This document shows positions 16,871 through 25,161 of a stretch of 64,000 bases of DNA, piece by piece. The position numbers and the translations under genes are program-made. The stretch spans positions 1 through 64,000 of the forward strand of contig NZ_JAIHLQ010000022.1 of NCBI RefSeq assembly GCF_019733355.1, in the 5' to 3' direction. The first letter of the stretch is position 1. Every line of letters begins with the position of its first letter. The DNA comes from Pseudomonas baetica (GTDB lineage Bacteria > Pseudomonadota > Gammaproteobacteria > Pseudomonadales > Pseudomonadaceae). The notes under the pieces were generated by a model. That model did not search any database. It was not told where the DNA came from and worked only from the letters and a program-made list of their open reading frames with translations.

Positions 16871-16937
16871 CTTCGCGAGCAAGCCCGCGCCCACAGGTTA
16901 TCGGTGATCTCTGTGGGCGTGGGCTTGCTCGCGAAGG
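16871..16937. repeat. REP inverted pair
   Basis: TTCGCGAGCAAGCCCGCGCCCACAG and the inverted CTGTGGGCGTGGGCTTGCTCGCGAA lie between the convergent tsaC and quinone reductase genes. Confidence 0.92.
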
Positions 16938-16943
16938 GGCCGG

Positions 16944-17921
16944 TCAAGGCAACAGGATTGTTGACCCCGTCGTGCGCCGTGCCGACAACTCGGTTTGGGC
17001 TTTAGCCGCATCCGCCAGTGAATACCGCTGACTGATAGCCACGTTGAGCTTGCCGCTGATGATCATCCCGAACAGCTCATCGGCCATGCGTTGCAGGTTC
17101 TCGGCATTGTTGGCGTAGGTCGCCAGGGTCGGCCGGGTCACGTACAACGAACCTTTCGCTGCAAGAATCCCCAGATTGACACCGTCGACTGCACCGGACG
17201 CGTTGCCGAAGCTGACCACCAGCCCTCGCGGCGACACGCTGTCGAGCGAGGTCAGCCAGGTGTCCTTGCCGACGCCGTCATACACCACCGGGACTTTCTT
17301 GCCGTCGGTCAACTCCAGCACGCGCTGCGCGACGTTTTCGTGGCTGTAGTCGATGGTCGCCCAAGCGCCGTTGGCTTTGGCCAGGTCGGCTTTCTCTTTG
17401 GAACTGACGGTGCCGATCAGTTTGACGTCCAACGCCTTCGCCCATTGGCAGGCCAGCGAACCGACGCCGCCAGCAGCGGCGTGGAACAGAATGGTTTCGC
17501 CCCCCTTGAGCTCAAAAGTCTGGCGCAGGAGGTACTGCACGGTCAGGCCCTTGAGCATGACCCCGGCAGCGGTTTCGAAACTGATGGCGTCTGGCAGGTG
17601 CACCAGATTGGCTTCGGGCAGAACGTGCAGTTCGCTGTAGGCACCCAACGGGCCGCTGCCATACGCCACGCGGTCACCGACCTTGAACCGGGTGACCTCG
17701 CTGCCCACGGCATCGACGATGCCCGCACCTTCCGCGCCCAGACCGGACGGCAAGGCCGGCGGTGCGTAAAGACCGCTGCGAAAGTAGGTGTCGATGAAGT
17801 TCAGGCCGATGGCTTTGTTGCTCACGCGAACCTGCTGCGGGCCAGGCTCCGCAGGCTGGTAGTCAATATATTCGAGGACTTCGGGACCGCCGTGGGCGCG
17901 GAACTGGATACGCTTTGCCAT
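16944..17921 (-). CDS. qor: NADPH:quinone oxidoreductase, zinc-independent MDR family
   Basis: This 325-residue cytoplasmic reductase of the medium-chain dehydrogenase family transfers electrons from NADPH to quinones. It has the GroES-like N-terminal domain (about 25-110, GLNFIDTYFRSGLY and GLGAEGAGIVDAVG) and the nucleotide-binding motif HAAAGGVGSLACQWA. It lacks the zinc-binding cysteines of alcohol dehydrogenases, as QOR does. The ATG at 17921 has AAGGAG about ten bases upstream. It is divergent from hemF. The same neighbourhood holds qor in P. aeruginosa, so the symbol is reasonable. Confidence 0.9.
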   Translation of the reverse strand: MAKRIQFRAHGGPEVLEYIDYQPAEPGPQQVRVSNKAIGLNFIDTYFRSGLYAPPALPSGLGAEGAGIVDAVGSEVTRFKVGDRVAYGSGPLGAYSELHVLPEANLVHLPDAISFETAAGVMLKGLTVQYLLRQTFELKGGETILFHAAAGGVGSLACQWAKALDVKLIGTVSSKEKADLAKANGAWATIDYSHENVAQRVLELTDGKKVPVVYDGVGKDTWLTSLDSVSPRGLVVSFGNASGAVDGVNLGILAAKGSLYVTRPTLATYANNAENLQRMADELFGMIISGKLNVAISQRYSLADAAKAQTELSARRTTGSTILLP

Positions 17922-17971
17922 CTGCCTGCTCTCCTTGGGTCTTTTGTGAGGTCCCTATCCAACTCCCATGC

Positions 17972-17985
17972 TTGATCTTCGTCAA
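17972..17985 (+). promoter_or_regulatory. Candidate Anr/Dnr box upstream of hemF
   Basis: TTGATCTTCGTCAA matches the FNR/Anr consensus TTGAT-N4-ATCAA at nine of ten defined bases. A possible -10 element, TATGCT (18010-18015), places the box centre near -43, the usual site for activation. hemF of P. aeruginosa is known to respond to Anr and Dnr. Confidence 0.6.
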
Positions 17986-18083
17986 CTGCGGTGCGCCGGT
18001 TTGCGGTGGTATGCTACGCGCCCATTTGCGTCGACCCCCGCCTGCGGGGCGCCGCGTAGTGATGCCCGATTCAAGGTGAAGCC

Positions 18084-18998
18084 ATGACGACCCGCACCGA
18101 CGCCGTAAAGGCCTATCTGCTCGACCTGCAAGACCGTATCTGCGCCGCGCTGGAAATCGAGGACGGCGGCACGCGCTTCGTCGAAGACGCCTGGGCCCGA
18201 CCTGCTGGCGGTGGCGGTCGCACCCGCGTGATCGAAAACGGCACGCTGATCGAGAAGGGCGGCGTCAACTTTTCCCATGTCTTTGGCAGCGGTCTGCCGC
18301 CGTCGGCCAGCGCCCATCGGCCGGAGCTGGCCGGTCGCGGTTTTGAAGCCCTCGGCGTATCGCTGGTGATTCATCCGCACAACCCGCATGTGCCGACGTC
18401 GCACGCCAACGTGCGCTTTTTCATCGCCGAGAAGGAAGGTGAGGAGCCGGTCTGGTGGTTCGGCGGCGGCTTTGACCTGACCCCGTATTACGGCAACGAA
18501 GAAGACTGCATCCATTGGCACCGCGTCGCCGAGCAGGCCTGCGCGCCGTTCGGTGCGGACGTCTACCCGCGTTACAAGGCTTGGTGCGACACCTACTTTC
18601 ACATCAAGCATCGCCACGAACCGCGCGGCATCGGCGGCCTGTTCTTCGATGACCTGAACGAGTGGGACTTCGACACCAGTTTCGCCTTCATGCGTGCCAT
18701 CGGCGATGCCTACATCGACGCGTATCTGCCCATCGTGCAGCGGCGCAAACACGATGCGTTCACCGCCCAGCAGCGTGAGTTCCAGGAATTCCGTCGTGGC
18801 CGCTACGTTGAATTCAACCTGGTTTACGACCGTGGCACGCTGTTCGGCCTGCAATCGGGCGGGCGTACCGAGTCGATCCTTATGTCGCTGCCGCCGCAAG
18901 TGCGCTGGGGCTACGACTGGAAAGCCGAGCCCGGCAGCGAAGAAGCACGCCTGACCGAGTACTTCCTGCAAGACCGCGACTGGCTCGCCCAGGCCTGA
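18084..18998 (+). CDS. hemF: Oxygen-dependent coproporphyrinogen III oxidase
   Basis: This 304-residue cytoplasmic enzyme converts coproporphyrinogen III to protoporphyrinogen IX with O2 in haem synthesis. Conserved blocks include GGGGRTRVIENG, FEKGGVNFSHV-like EKGGVNFSHVFG, HPHNPHVPTSHANVR, the WWFGGGFDLTPYY motif, and NLVYDRGTLFGLQSGGRTES near the C-terminus. The start has AAGGTGAAGCC upstream. It is followed after 9 bp by aroE, the conserved Pseudomonas order. A likely Anr/Dnr box lies about 100 bp upstream. Confidence 0.97.
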   Translation: MTTRTDAVKAYLLDLQDRICAALEIEDGGTRFVEDAWARPAGGGGRTRVIENGTLIEKGGVNFSHVFGSGLPPSASAHRPELAGRGFEALGVSLVIHPHNPHVPTSHANVRFFIAEKEGEEPVWWFGGGFDLTPYYGNEEDCIHWHRVAEQACAPFGADVYPRYKAWCDTYFHIKHRHEPRGIGGLFFDDLNEWDFDTSFAFMRAIGDAYIDAYLPIVQRRKHDAFTAQQREFQEFRRGRYVEFNLVYDRGTLFGLQSGGRTESILMSLPPQVRWGYDWKAEPGSEEARLTEYFLQDRDWLAQA

Positions 18999-19007
18999 GG
19001 ACATCTG

Positions 19008-19829
19008 ATGGATCGTTACGTCGTTTTCGGTAACCCGATCGGCCACAGCAAGTCGCCGATGATTCACAAGCTGTTCGCCGAACAGACCGGGCAGAGCCTC
19101 GACTACAGCACCTTGCTGGCGCCCCTCGACGATTTTTCCGGTTGCGCCACGGCGTTTTTCCAGGAAGGTCGCGGCGCCAACGTCACCGTGCCATTCAAGG
19201 AAGACGCCTATCGTCTGGCCAACAGCCTGACCGCTCGTGCACAACGTGCTGGCGCGGTGAACACCTTGAGCAAACTGGCTGACGGCTCGCTGCTGGGCGA
19301 CAACACCGACGGCGCCGGACTGGTGCGTGATCTGACGGTGAACGCCGGATTCAGCCTGACCGGCAAACGCATCCTGCTGCTCGGCGCCGGTGGCGCCGTG
19401 CGTGGGGCGCTGGAGCCGTTGCTGGCGGAGCAACCGGCGTCGGTGATCATCGCCAACCGCACGGTGGACAAGGCCGAATGGCTGGCCGAGTTGTTTTGCG
19501 ATCTGGGGCCGGTATCGGCCAGCGGTTTCGACTGGTTGCAGGAGCCGGTGGACATGATCATCAACGCCACCTCCGCCAGCCTCTCCGGTGAAGTACCGCC
19601 TATTGCGCCGAGCCTGATAGAGCCGGGCAAGACCCTGTGCTACGACATGATGTACGGCAAGGAGCCGACCGCGTTCTGCCGCTGGGCCAGTGAACACGGC
19701 GCAGCGGTGTCGATGGATGGTTTGGGCATGCTGGCCGAGCAAGCTGCCGAGGCGTTCTTTTTGTGGCGCGCAGTGCGGCCCGACACGGCGCCAGTACTCG
19801 AAGAGTTGCGTCGTCAACTAGCCCTTTAA
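19008..19829 (+). CDS. aroE: Shikimate dehydrogenase (NADP+)
   Basis: This 273-residue enzyme reduces 3-dehydroshikimate to shikimate in aromatic amino-acid synthesis. The substrate-binding domain has GNPIGHSKSP near the N-terminus, catalytic Lys64 (NVTVPFKE) and Asp101 (GDNTDG). The NADP domain has LLLGAGGAVRGAL and the NRTVDKA 2'-phosphate site. It starts 9 bp after hemF with GAGGACATCTG upstream, so the two are co-transcribed. A REP doublet follows immediately. Confidence 0.96.
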   Translation: MDRYVVFGNPIGHSKSPMIHKLFAEQTGQSLDYSTLLAPLDDFSGCATAFFQEGRGANVTVPFKEDAYRLANSLTARAQRAGAVNTLSKLADGSLLGDNTDGAGLVRDLTVNAGFSLTGKRILLLGAGGAVRGALEPLLAEQPASVIIANRTVDKAEWLAELFCDLGPVSASGFDWLQEPVDMIINATSASLSGEVPPIAPSLIEPGKTLCYDMMYGKEPTAFCRWASEHGAAVSMDGLGMLAEQAAEAFFLWRAVRPDTAPVLEELRRQLAL

Positions 19830-19833
19830 AAGC

Positions 19834-19898
19834 TTCGCGAGCAAGCCCGCGCCCACATTTGAGATGCATTCCAATGTGGGCGCGGGCTTGCTCGCGAA
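19834..19898. repeat. REP inverted pair
   Basis: TTCGCGAGCAAGCCCGCGCCCACATT and its inverted copy AATGTGGGCGCGGGCTTGCTCGCGAA lie between the convergent aroE and SulP genes. The left arm starts within five bases of the aroE stop codon. Confidence 0.93.
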
Positions 19899-19920
19899 TG
19901 GCAGCACCGCCGATCCTGGA

Positions 19921-21489
19921 TCAATCCTCAAACCGGATCGGACACTGCTCCGGCCCTTCGAGCTTGCGCAACTCCTCCACCACCTGCGGCCGCGCACCGC
20001 GCAACGTCAGGCTGCGATTCTGACGCAATAAACGCCGCGCCTCCTGATGCAGCATCTCCACCCCTGAATAATCGATGAAGTTGATCTGCTGCGCCTCAAT
20101 CACCACCCGCGTGCCGTGCATGCGTTGCAAACGCACTTGCAGGTAATGGCTGGCGCCGAAAAAAATGGAGCCGCCAACCCGCAGCACATCGTCCTCACCA
20201 TCGCGAAAATGCTGCACTCGTGGTTGTGAAGTGCGCTTGAGATAGAAGAACAGCGACGCCAGCACCCCGGCGTAAATCGCCGTCTGCAATTCCAGCAGCA
20301 ACGTGGCGAGACAGGTCAGGGCCATGACCACGAACTCGGCACGGCTGACCCGCAGCAATGACCGAATGCCGCGATGATCCACCAGTCCCCAGGCGATCAA
20401 CAAAATGCTGCCGGCCATGGCCGGAATTGGAATCTGCGCGATCAGCCCTGCCCCGAAAATCGCAAACAGCGCCACCCAGATCGCCGAAAACACTCCGGCC
20501 AGCGGCGAGCAGGCACCCGCCTCGTAACTGAGGCCCGAGCGGGTAAACGACCCGGCCGACAGCGAGCCGGAAAAGAACGCCCCGACGATATTGGATAAAC
20601 CCTGCGCCCGAACCTCTTGATTGGCGTCGAGCAGTTGTTGCGAGCGCGCTGCAATCGAGCGGGCAATCGACAGGCTGGTGACCAGCCCGAGCATGCCCAC
20701 CGCTACAGCGCTCGGCAGCAGGCGCAGGATCAAGTCCAGATCCAGCGGCAAGCCACTGAACGGCGGCAGACGCCCGATAAAAGCGCTGACCCGGTGCACA
20801 TGCCCGAACATTGCCGGCCACAGCCAAACCAGCAAGCTGGCCAGTACCAGCGTGATCAACAGCGTTGGCCAGCGTGGCAGCAATTGTTTCAACACCACGC
20901 CGACCGCGACCGTGGCCACGCCAAGCGCCAGCGAAGGTTTATCCACAGCCCTGAGGTGTTGCAGCAGATCCATCAAACTGGCCAGCGCCGTGGCTTTGGC
21001 CGGCAGATCCAGCCCCAACAGATTGGGCAACTGGCCGATGGCAATCACCACCGCCGCGCCCAGGGTGAATCCGAGCACCACCGAATGCGAGACGAAGTTC
21101 ACCAGTGCGCCAAAGCGCAGCAAACCGATCAGCCATTGGAAAACCCCGGCGAGAAAGGTCAGCAGCAGAATCAGGGTGATGTAGTCCTGTGACGCTGGCA
21201 CGGCCAATGGACTGACGCTGGCAAACAGCACAATCGAAATCGCCGCCGTAGGCCCGCAGATCAGATGCCACGACGAACCCCACAGGCAGGCGATCAACAC
21301 CGGGATGATCGCCGCGTAGAGACCGTATTCGGGTGGGAGTCCGGCGATCAGCGCGTAGGCAATCGACTGGGGTAACGCGAGAATTGCACCGCTGAGGCCG
21401 ACGATCAGGTCCCGTCCGACGCTGGCGCGGGTTTGCCGGGGCAGCCAGGTGAGGAAGGGGAACAGTGAGCGGCGAGTGGGGAAGGCCAT
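19921..21489 (-). CDS. SulP-family inorganic anion transporter with STAS domain
   Basis: This 522-residue inner-membrane transporter of the SLC26/SulP family probably carries sulfate or bicarbonate. The N-terminal two thirds is highly hydrophobic, with the family features GLSGAILALPQSIAYALIAG, PPEYGLYAAIIP and the inverted-repeat helices. The last 100 residues or so form a STAS domain (VVIEAQQINFIDYSGVEMLHQ). I chose the ATG at 21489, since upstream in-frame sequence runs into a REP element. It is next to the choline-sulfate locus, so export or handling of released sulfate is a tempting link, but only an inference. Confidence 0.88.
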   Translation of the reverse strand: MAFPTRRSLFPFLTWLPRQTRASVGRDLIVGLSGAILALPQSIAYALIAGLPPEYGLYAAIIPVLIACLWGSSWHLICGPTAAISIVLFASVSPLAVPASQDYITLILLLTFLAGVFQWLIGLLRFGALVNFVSHSVVLGFTLGAAVVIAIGQLPNLLGLDLPAKATALASLMDLLQHLRAVDKPSLALGVATVAVGVVLKQLLPRWPTLLITLVLASLLVWLWPAMFGHVHRVSAFIGRLPPFSGLPLDLDLILRLLPSAVAVGMLGLVTSLSIARSIAARSQQLLDANQEVRAQGLSNIVGAFFSGSLSAGSFTRSGLSYEAGACSPLAGVFSAIWVALFAIFGAGLIAQIPIPAMAGSILLIAWGLVDHRGIRSLLRVSRAEFVVMALTCLATLLLELQTAIYAGVLASLFFYLKRTSQPRVQHFRDGEDDVLRVGGSIFFGASHYLQVRLQRMHGTRVVIEAQQINFIDYSGVEMLHQEARRLLRQNRSLTLRGARPQVVEELRKLEGPEQCPIRFED

Positions 21490-21589
21490 GGGTCCTCGCG
21501 GTTTGGGGTTTGCGCAAGAGTAACAGGGTAAAACGTACGGGAGCGTGCCCTCTGGTGAATGCGGTGGGTCATTCGACAGAGACACCGCA

Positions 21590-21613
21590 TTCGCGAGCAA
21601 GCCCGCTCCCACG
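21590..21613. repeat. Single REP element
   Basis: ATTCGCGAGCAAGCCCGCTCCCACG is one REP arm without a clear inverted partner nearby. It lies between SulP and choX. Confidence 0.85.
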
Positions 21614-21638
21614 GGGTGAGACGACTGCCTCTAGTGAA

Positions 21639-22559
21639 TCAGAGCCTGGCTTTCACCGCCGGCAAAGCCGCCTTCCCATCCAACGTCTTCACGCCGTCCA
21701 GCCACTTGTCCAGCACCGCCGGATTCGCCTTGATCCAAGCCTTCACCGCCTCAGCATTGCTGACCTTCTTGTTGGTCACCTCCGCCATGATGCTGTTCTC
21801 CATCTCCTGAGTGAACGAAAGATTGGTCAGCAATTTACCCACATTCGGACACGCCTCGGCGTAGCCCTTGCGCGTCAACGTAAACACGCTGCCGGTGTCG
21901 CCAAAATACTTCTCGCCACCCTTGAGGTAATGCATGTTCAACTGCACGTTCATCGGATGCGGGGTCCAGCCGAGGAAGGTGACGAACTTCTGTTTCTTCA
22001 CCGCCCGCGAGACTTCGGCGAGCATTGCCTGTTCGCTGGACTCGATGAGCTTCCACTGGCCCAGGTCGAAGTCATTTTTCTTGATGATTTCCTGCAACGA
22101 GATGTTCGCTGGCGCGCCCGAACCGATGCCGTAGATTTTCTTGCCGAACTTGTCGGCGAATGTATTCAGATCCGCGAAGTTGTGCACACCCGCGTCCCAG
22201 ACGTAATCCGGCACGGCGAGGGTGAATTCGGTGCCGTCGAGGTTCTTCGCCAGTTGTGTCACGTCACCGGTGGCGATGAACTTGTCGTAGAAGCCCTGCT
22301 GCGCCGGCATCCAGTTCCCCATGAACACATCCACCTGGCCATCCTTCAGGCCGCCGAAGGTGATCGGTACCGCGAGGGTGTCGACCTTGGCCTTGTAGCC
22401 CATGCCGTCCAGCAGAAAACCGGTGATGGCGTTGGTCGCGGCGATGTCGCTCCAGCCGGGATCGGCCATTTTCACCGTCTCGCAACTTTGCTCGGCAAAT
22501 GCCGAGGCACTGCCCAGAGCCAGCAGGCTGACCGTCAGTGCTGTGGATAACTTGCGCAT
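21639..22559 (-). CDS. choX: Choline ABC transporter substrate-binding protein
   Basis: This 306-residue periplasmic binding protein has a signal peptide (MRKLSTALTVSLLALGSASAFA). It is of the OpuAC/ChoX type, with blocks such as VKMADPGWSDIAATNAI, FMGNWMPAQQGFYDKF and FLGWTPHPMNVQ that carry the aromatic residues used to bind quaternary amines. The ATG at 22559 has AAGGGGAAG upstream. It is 16 bp downstream of betC on the same strand, so the pair form one transcript. No permease or ATPase gene is adjacent, so it must use transporter parts encoded elsewhere. Ligand choice (choline or choline sulfate) is inferred from this context. Confidence 0.9.
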   Translation of the reverse strand: MRKLSTALTVSLLALGSASAFAEQSCETVKMADPGWSDIAATNAITGFLLDGMGYKAKVDTLAVPITFGGLKDGQVDVFMGNWMPAQQGFYDKFIATGDVTQLAKNLDGTEFTLAVPDYVWDAGVHNFADLNTFADKFGKKIYGIGSGAPANISLQEIIKKNDFDLGQWKLIESSEQAMLAEVSRAVKKQKFVTFLGWTPHPMNVQLNMHYLKGGEKYFGDTGSVFTLTRKGYAEACPNVGKLLTNLSFTQEMENSIMAEVTNKKVSNAEAVKAWIKANPAVLDKWLDGVKTLDGKAALPAVKARL

Positions 22560-22575
22560 GGACTTCCCCTTAACG

Positions 22576-24090
22576 TTATTGGTTTTGGCAGGGTTGTGGG
22601 TAACGTGCTTTGCGTTCCAGATCATCGAGGTCGATGTGGTTGCGCATGTACTGCTGACTGGCGTCGACCAGAGGCTGGTGATCCCAGCTCTTCAGCTTGC
22701 CGACGGTCAATGCATCGGCGACAAAACGGCGGCGACGCTGGCTGGCGAGGACGGCCCGGTGGATCGCCGGCATGTCCCACTTGGCCCGTGCCTCGGCGAG
22801 AAAATCGTCGAATAGCTGGTGATGTTGCGGCGATTGGCTGAGTTCTTCCAACTCGCGCGGATCGTTGTCTACGTCGAAGAGTAGGCAAGGGTCGCTTTCA
22901 CTGTAGATAAATTTCCAGGCGCCACGGCGGATCATCATCAGCGGACTGATGGTGCCTTCGGCCATGTACTCGCCAAATACCTCGTCATGGCCGCCCTGCC
23001 TTTGCAGGTGTGGCACCAGCGAGCGGCCATCCAGCGGCAGGCCCGGCTCCAGCGTGCCGCCGGCCAGTTCGACGAAGGTTGGCAACAGGTCTGCGGTCGA
23101 CACGGCAGCGCTGATGCGCCCGGCCTCGAACTGGCCAGGCGCACTGATCAACAGGGGGACGCGGGCGGCCATTTCGTACCAGTGCATTTTGTACCAGAGG
23201 CCTTTCTCGCCAAGCATGTCCCCGTGGTCGCCGGAGAAGACGATGATCGTTTCGTCCATCAGCCCTGTTTCTTCAAGGGTTTGCAGGAGTTTGCCGACGT
23301 TGGCGTCGATATAGCTGCAAGCGCCGAAGTAGGCGCGCCGTGCATCGCGAATCTTATCCACAGGCAGCGGCTTGTCCCACAGGTCGTAAACCTTGAGCAG
23401 ACGTTGCGAATGCGGGTCGAGTGCGTGTTGAGCCGGCGTTGTCGGAAGCGGGATATCGCCATCGTCGTACAAATCCCAGAAGGCCTTGGGAATCGTGTAC
23501 GGATCGTGTGGGTGAGTCATCGACACCGTCAGGCAGAACGGCTGATCGCCGTCCTCGCGAATGTGATCGAACAGATATTGCTGGGCCTTGAACACCACCT
23601 CTTCGTCGAAGTCGAGCTGGTTGGTACGCACGCAGGGCCCGGCTTGCAGCACCGAAGACATGTTGTGATACCAGGTCGGCCGCACGTCAGGCTCATCCCA
23701 GTTCACCGACCAACCGTAATCGGCCGGATAGATATCACTGGTCAGGCGTTCTTCGTAGCCGTGCAACTGATCGGGGCCACAGAAATGCATCTTGCCCGAC
23801 AGCGCGGTGCGGTAGCCGAGACGGCGAAGGTAGTGGGCGTAGGTCGGGATGTCGGCGGGGAAATCAGCGGCGTTGTCGTAGGCGCCGATTTTGCTCGGCA
23901 ATTGGCCGCTGACCAGGGTGAAGCGCGACGGTGCGCACAATGGGCTGTTGCAGTAAGCGGCATCGAACACCACGCCTTGGGCGGCGAGGCGCGAAAGATT
24001 CGGCAGTTTGATCGGCGATGGGCCATAGATCGGCAACATTGGCGCGGCCATCTGATCGGCCATGATGAAAAGAATATTCTTGCGCTTCAT
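22576..24090 (-). CDS. betC: Choline-sulfatase
   Basis: This 504-residue type I sulfatase hydrolyses choline-O-sulfate to choline and sulfate. The formylglycine signature C52-A-P-S-R56 (SPLCAPSR) is intact, and metal-site residues are visible at NILFIMADQ and FSGDHGDMLG. The C-terminal BetC tail (KSWDHQPLVDASQQYMRNH) matches the choline-sulfatase subfamily. The ATG at 24090 gives the usual MKRKNILFIMADQ start. No signal peptide is seen, so it acts in the cytoplasm. It leads the operon betC-choX and is divergent from its LysR regulator. Confidence 0.95.
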   Translation of the reverse strand: MKRKNILFIMADQMAAPMLPIYGPSPIKLPNLSRLAAQGVVFDAAYCNSPLCAPSRFTLVSGQLPSKIGAYDNAADFPADIPTYAHYLRRLGYRTALSGKMHFCGPDQLHGYEERLTSDIYPADYGWSVNWDEPDVRPTWYHNMSSVLQAGPCVRTNQLDFDEEVVFKAQQYLFDHIREDGDQPFCLTVSMTHPHDPYTIPKAFWDLYDDGDIPLPTTPAQHALDPHSQRLLKVYDLWDKPLPVDKIRDARRAYFGACSYIDANVGKLLQTLEETGLMDETIIVFSGDHGDMLGEKGLWYKMHWYEMAARVPLLISAPGQFEAGRISAAVSTADLLPTFVELAGGTLEPGLPLDGRSLVPHLQRQGGHDEVFGEYMAEGTISPLMMIRRGAWKFIYSESDPCLLFDVDNDPRELEELSQSPQHHQLFDDFLAEARAKWDMPAIHRAVLASQRRRRFVADALTVGKLKSWDHQPLVDASQQYMRNHIDLDDLERKARYPQPCQNQ

Positions 24091-24140
24091 GTGATCGCGG
24101 CATTCCATAGTGAATATTTATGCGACATTGCTGCAATCGA

Positions 24141-24155
24141 GCATGGAGTCCATGC
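24141..24155. promoter_or_regulatory. Palindromic operator candidate for the LysR regulator
   Basis: GCATGGAGTCCATGC is a perfect palindrome around a central base. It lies 51 bp from the betC start and 50 bp from the divergent LysR start, the usual place for a LysR-type recognition site controlling both genes. Binding is inferred from position and symmetry only. Confidence 0.55.
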
Positions 24156-24204
24156 GCTATCCGGTAAAGCCCGTGCCGGACAATGACTAGGATAAGCACA
24201 GCTT

Positions 24205-25155
24205 ATGTATGACGCCCTTGGCGATTTGTCTCTGGACTTGCTCCGCGCCTTCGAAGCCGCCGCCCGTCAGCGCAGTTTTACCGCCGCCGCGGTAGAGCTT
24301 GGCACCACGCAACCGGCGATCAGCCAGCAGATCAAACGGCTTGAGGAACAGCTCGGCACGCGCCTGTTTGATCGCATCTACCGGGGCATCGAACTGACTG
24401 AGGTCGGCACGATTCTTTTTGAACAGGTTCAGCTCGGTTTGCAGAATATCGATGCAGGATTGAGCGCAATCAGCGCCCAACAGCAGCATGAGGTGTTGCA
24501 AGTCGCCACCGACTTCGCCTTCGCGGCGTATTGGCTGATGCCACGACTGCACCGTTTCCATGAAGCCAATCCCCACGTTGACGTCAGCCTGGTCACCAGC
24601 GAGCGCAACCACAATATGCTGCGCACCGACATCGACGTGGCCATCCTGTTTGGCGACGGGCGGTTCAAACAGGGTGAAAGCCACTGGCTATTCAGCGAGG
24701 AAGTGTTCCCGGTGTGCAGTCCGCAATTGCTCAAGGATCGCTCGTTACCCTTACCGGCTGACACGTTGCTGGAACTCCCGTTGCTGCACCTGCGTGGTGA
24801 AAACAGCAGCAACTGGTTCGACTGGAGCGGGCTGTTCCGCGAGCTTGGCATCACTGCGCCGCCAGCCCCGGGGCAACTGCGTTTCGACAATTACACCCTG
24901 ATGATTCAAGCGGCAATTGGTGGCCAGGGCGTGGCGATTGGCTGGCGGCACCTTGTGGATAACTTGCTGACCCAAGGTTTGCTGTGCCGACCCATCGCCG
25001 AAACCACGTTGTCGCGCCTCGGCTATTACGTGGTGCTGCCGCAGCGCAAACGCCGAGGGGCGTTGATTCAGCAGTTTGTCGATTGGTTGATGGCGGAGCA
25101 GGCCGGCAGCGTTGAGTCTCTGAGCGGGTTGGGATTTGCGTCGATTGCGGTTTGA
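24205..25155 (+). CDS. LysR-family regulator of choline-sulfate use
   Basis: This 316-residue LysR-type transcription factor has an N-terminal winged helix-turn-helix (about 10-68, LRAFEAAARQRSFTAAAVEL, GTTQPAISQQIKRLEEQLG) and a periplasmic-binding-protein-like effector domain. It is divergent from betC with a 114-bp shared control region that contains a palindrome. This divergent order is known for the choline-sulfatase-associated LysR family in proteobacteria. It probably activates betC-choX when choline sulfate or choline is present. A DnaA-box 9-mer lies inside at 24954-24962. Confidence 0.88.
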   Translation: MYDALGDLSLDLLRAFEAAARQRSFTAAAVELGTTQPAISQQIKRLEEQLGTRLFDRIYRGIELTEVGTILFEQVQLGLQNIDAGLSAISAQQQHEVLQVATDFAFAAYWLMPRLHRFHEANPHVDVSLVTSERNHNMLRTDIDVAILFGDGRFKQGESHWLFSEEVFPVCSPQLLKDRSLPLPADTLLELPLLHLRGENSSNWFDWSGLFRELGITAPPAPGQLRFDNYTLMIQAAIGGQGVAIGWRHLVDNLLTQGLLCRPIAETTLSRLGYYVVLPQRKRRGALIQQFVDWLMAEQAGSVESLSGLGFASIAV

Positions 25156-25161
25156 AGATTT

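Noticed and set aside
17982..19817. A 611-codon open frame on the minus strand, opposite hemF and aroE
   Set aside because: It spans two certain genes and their junction and carries no family features.
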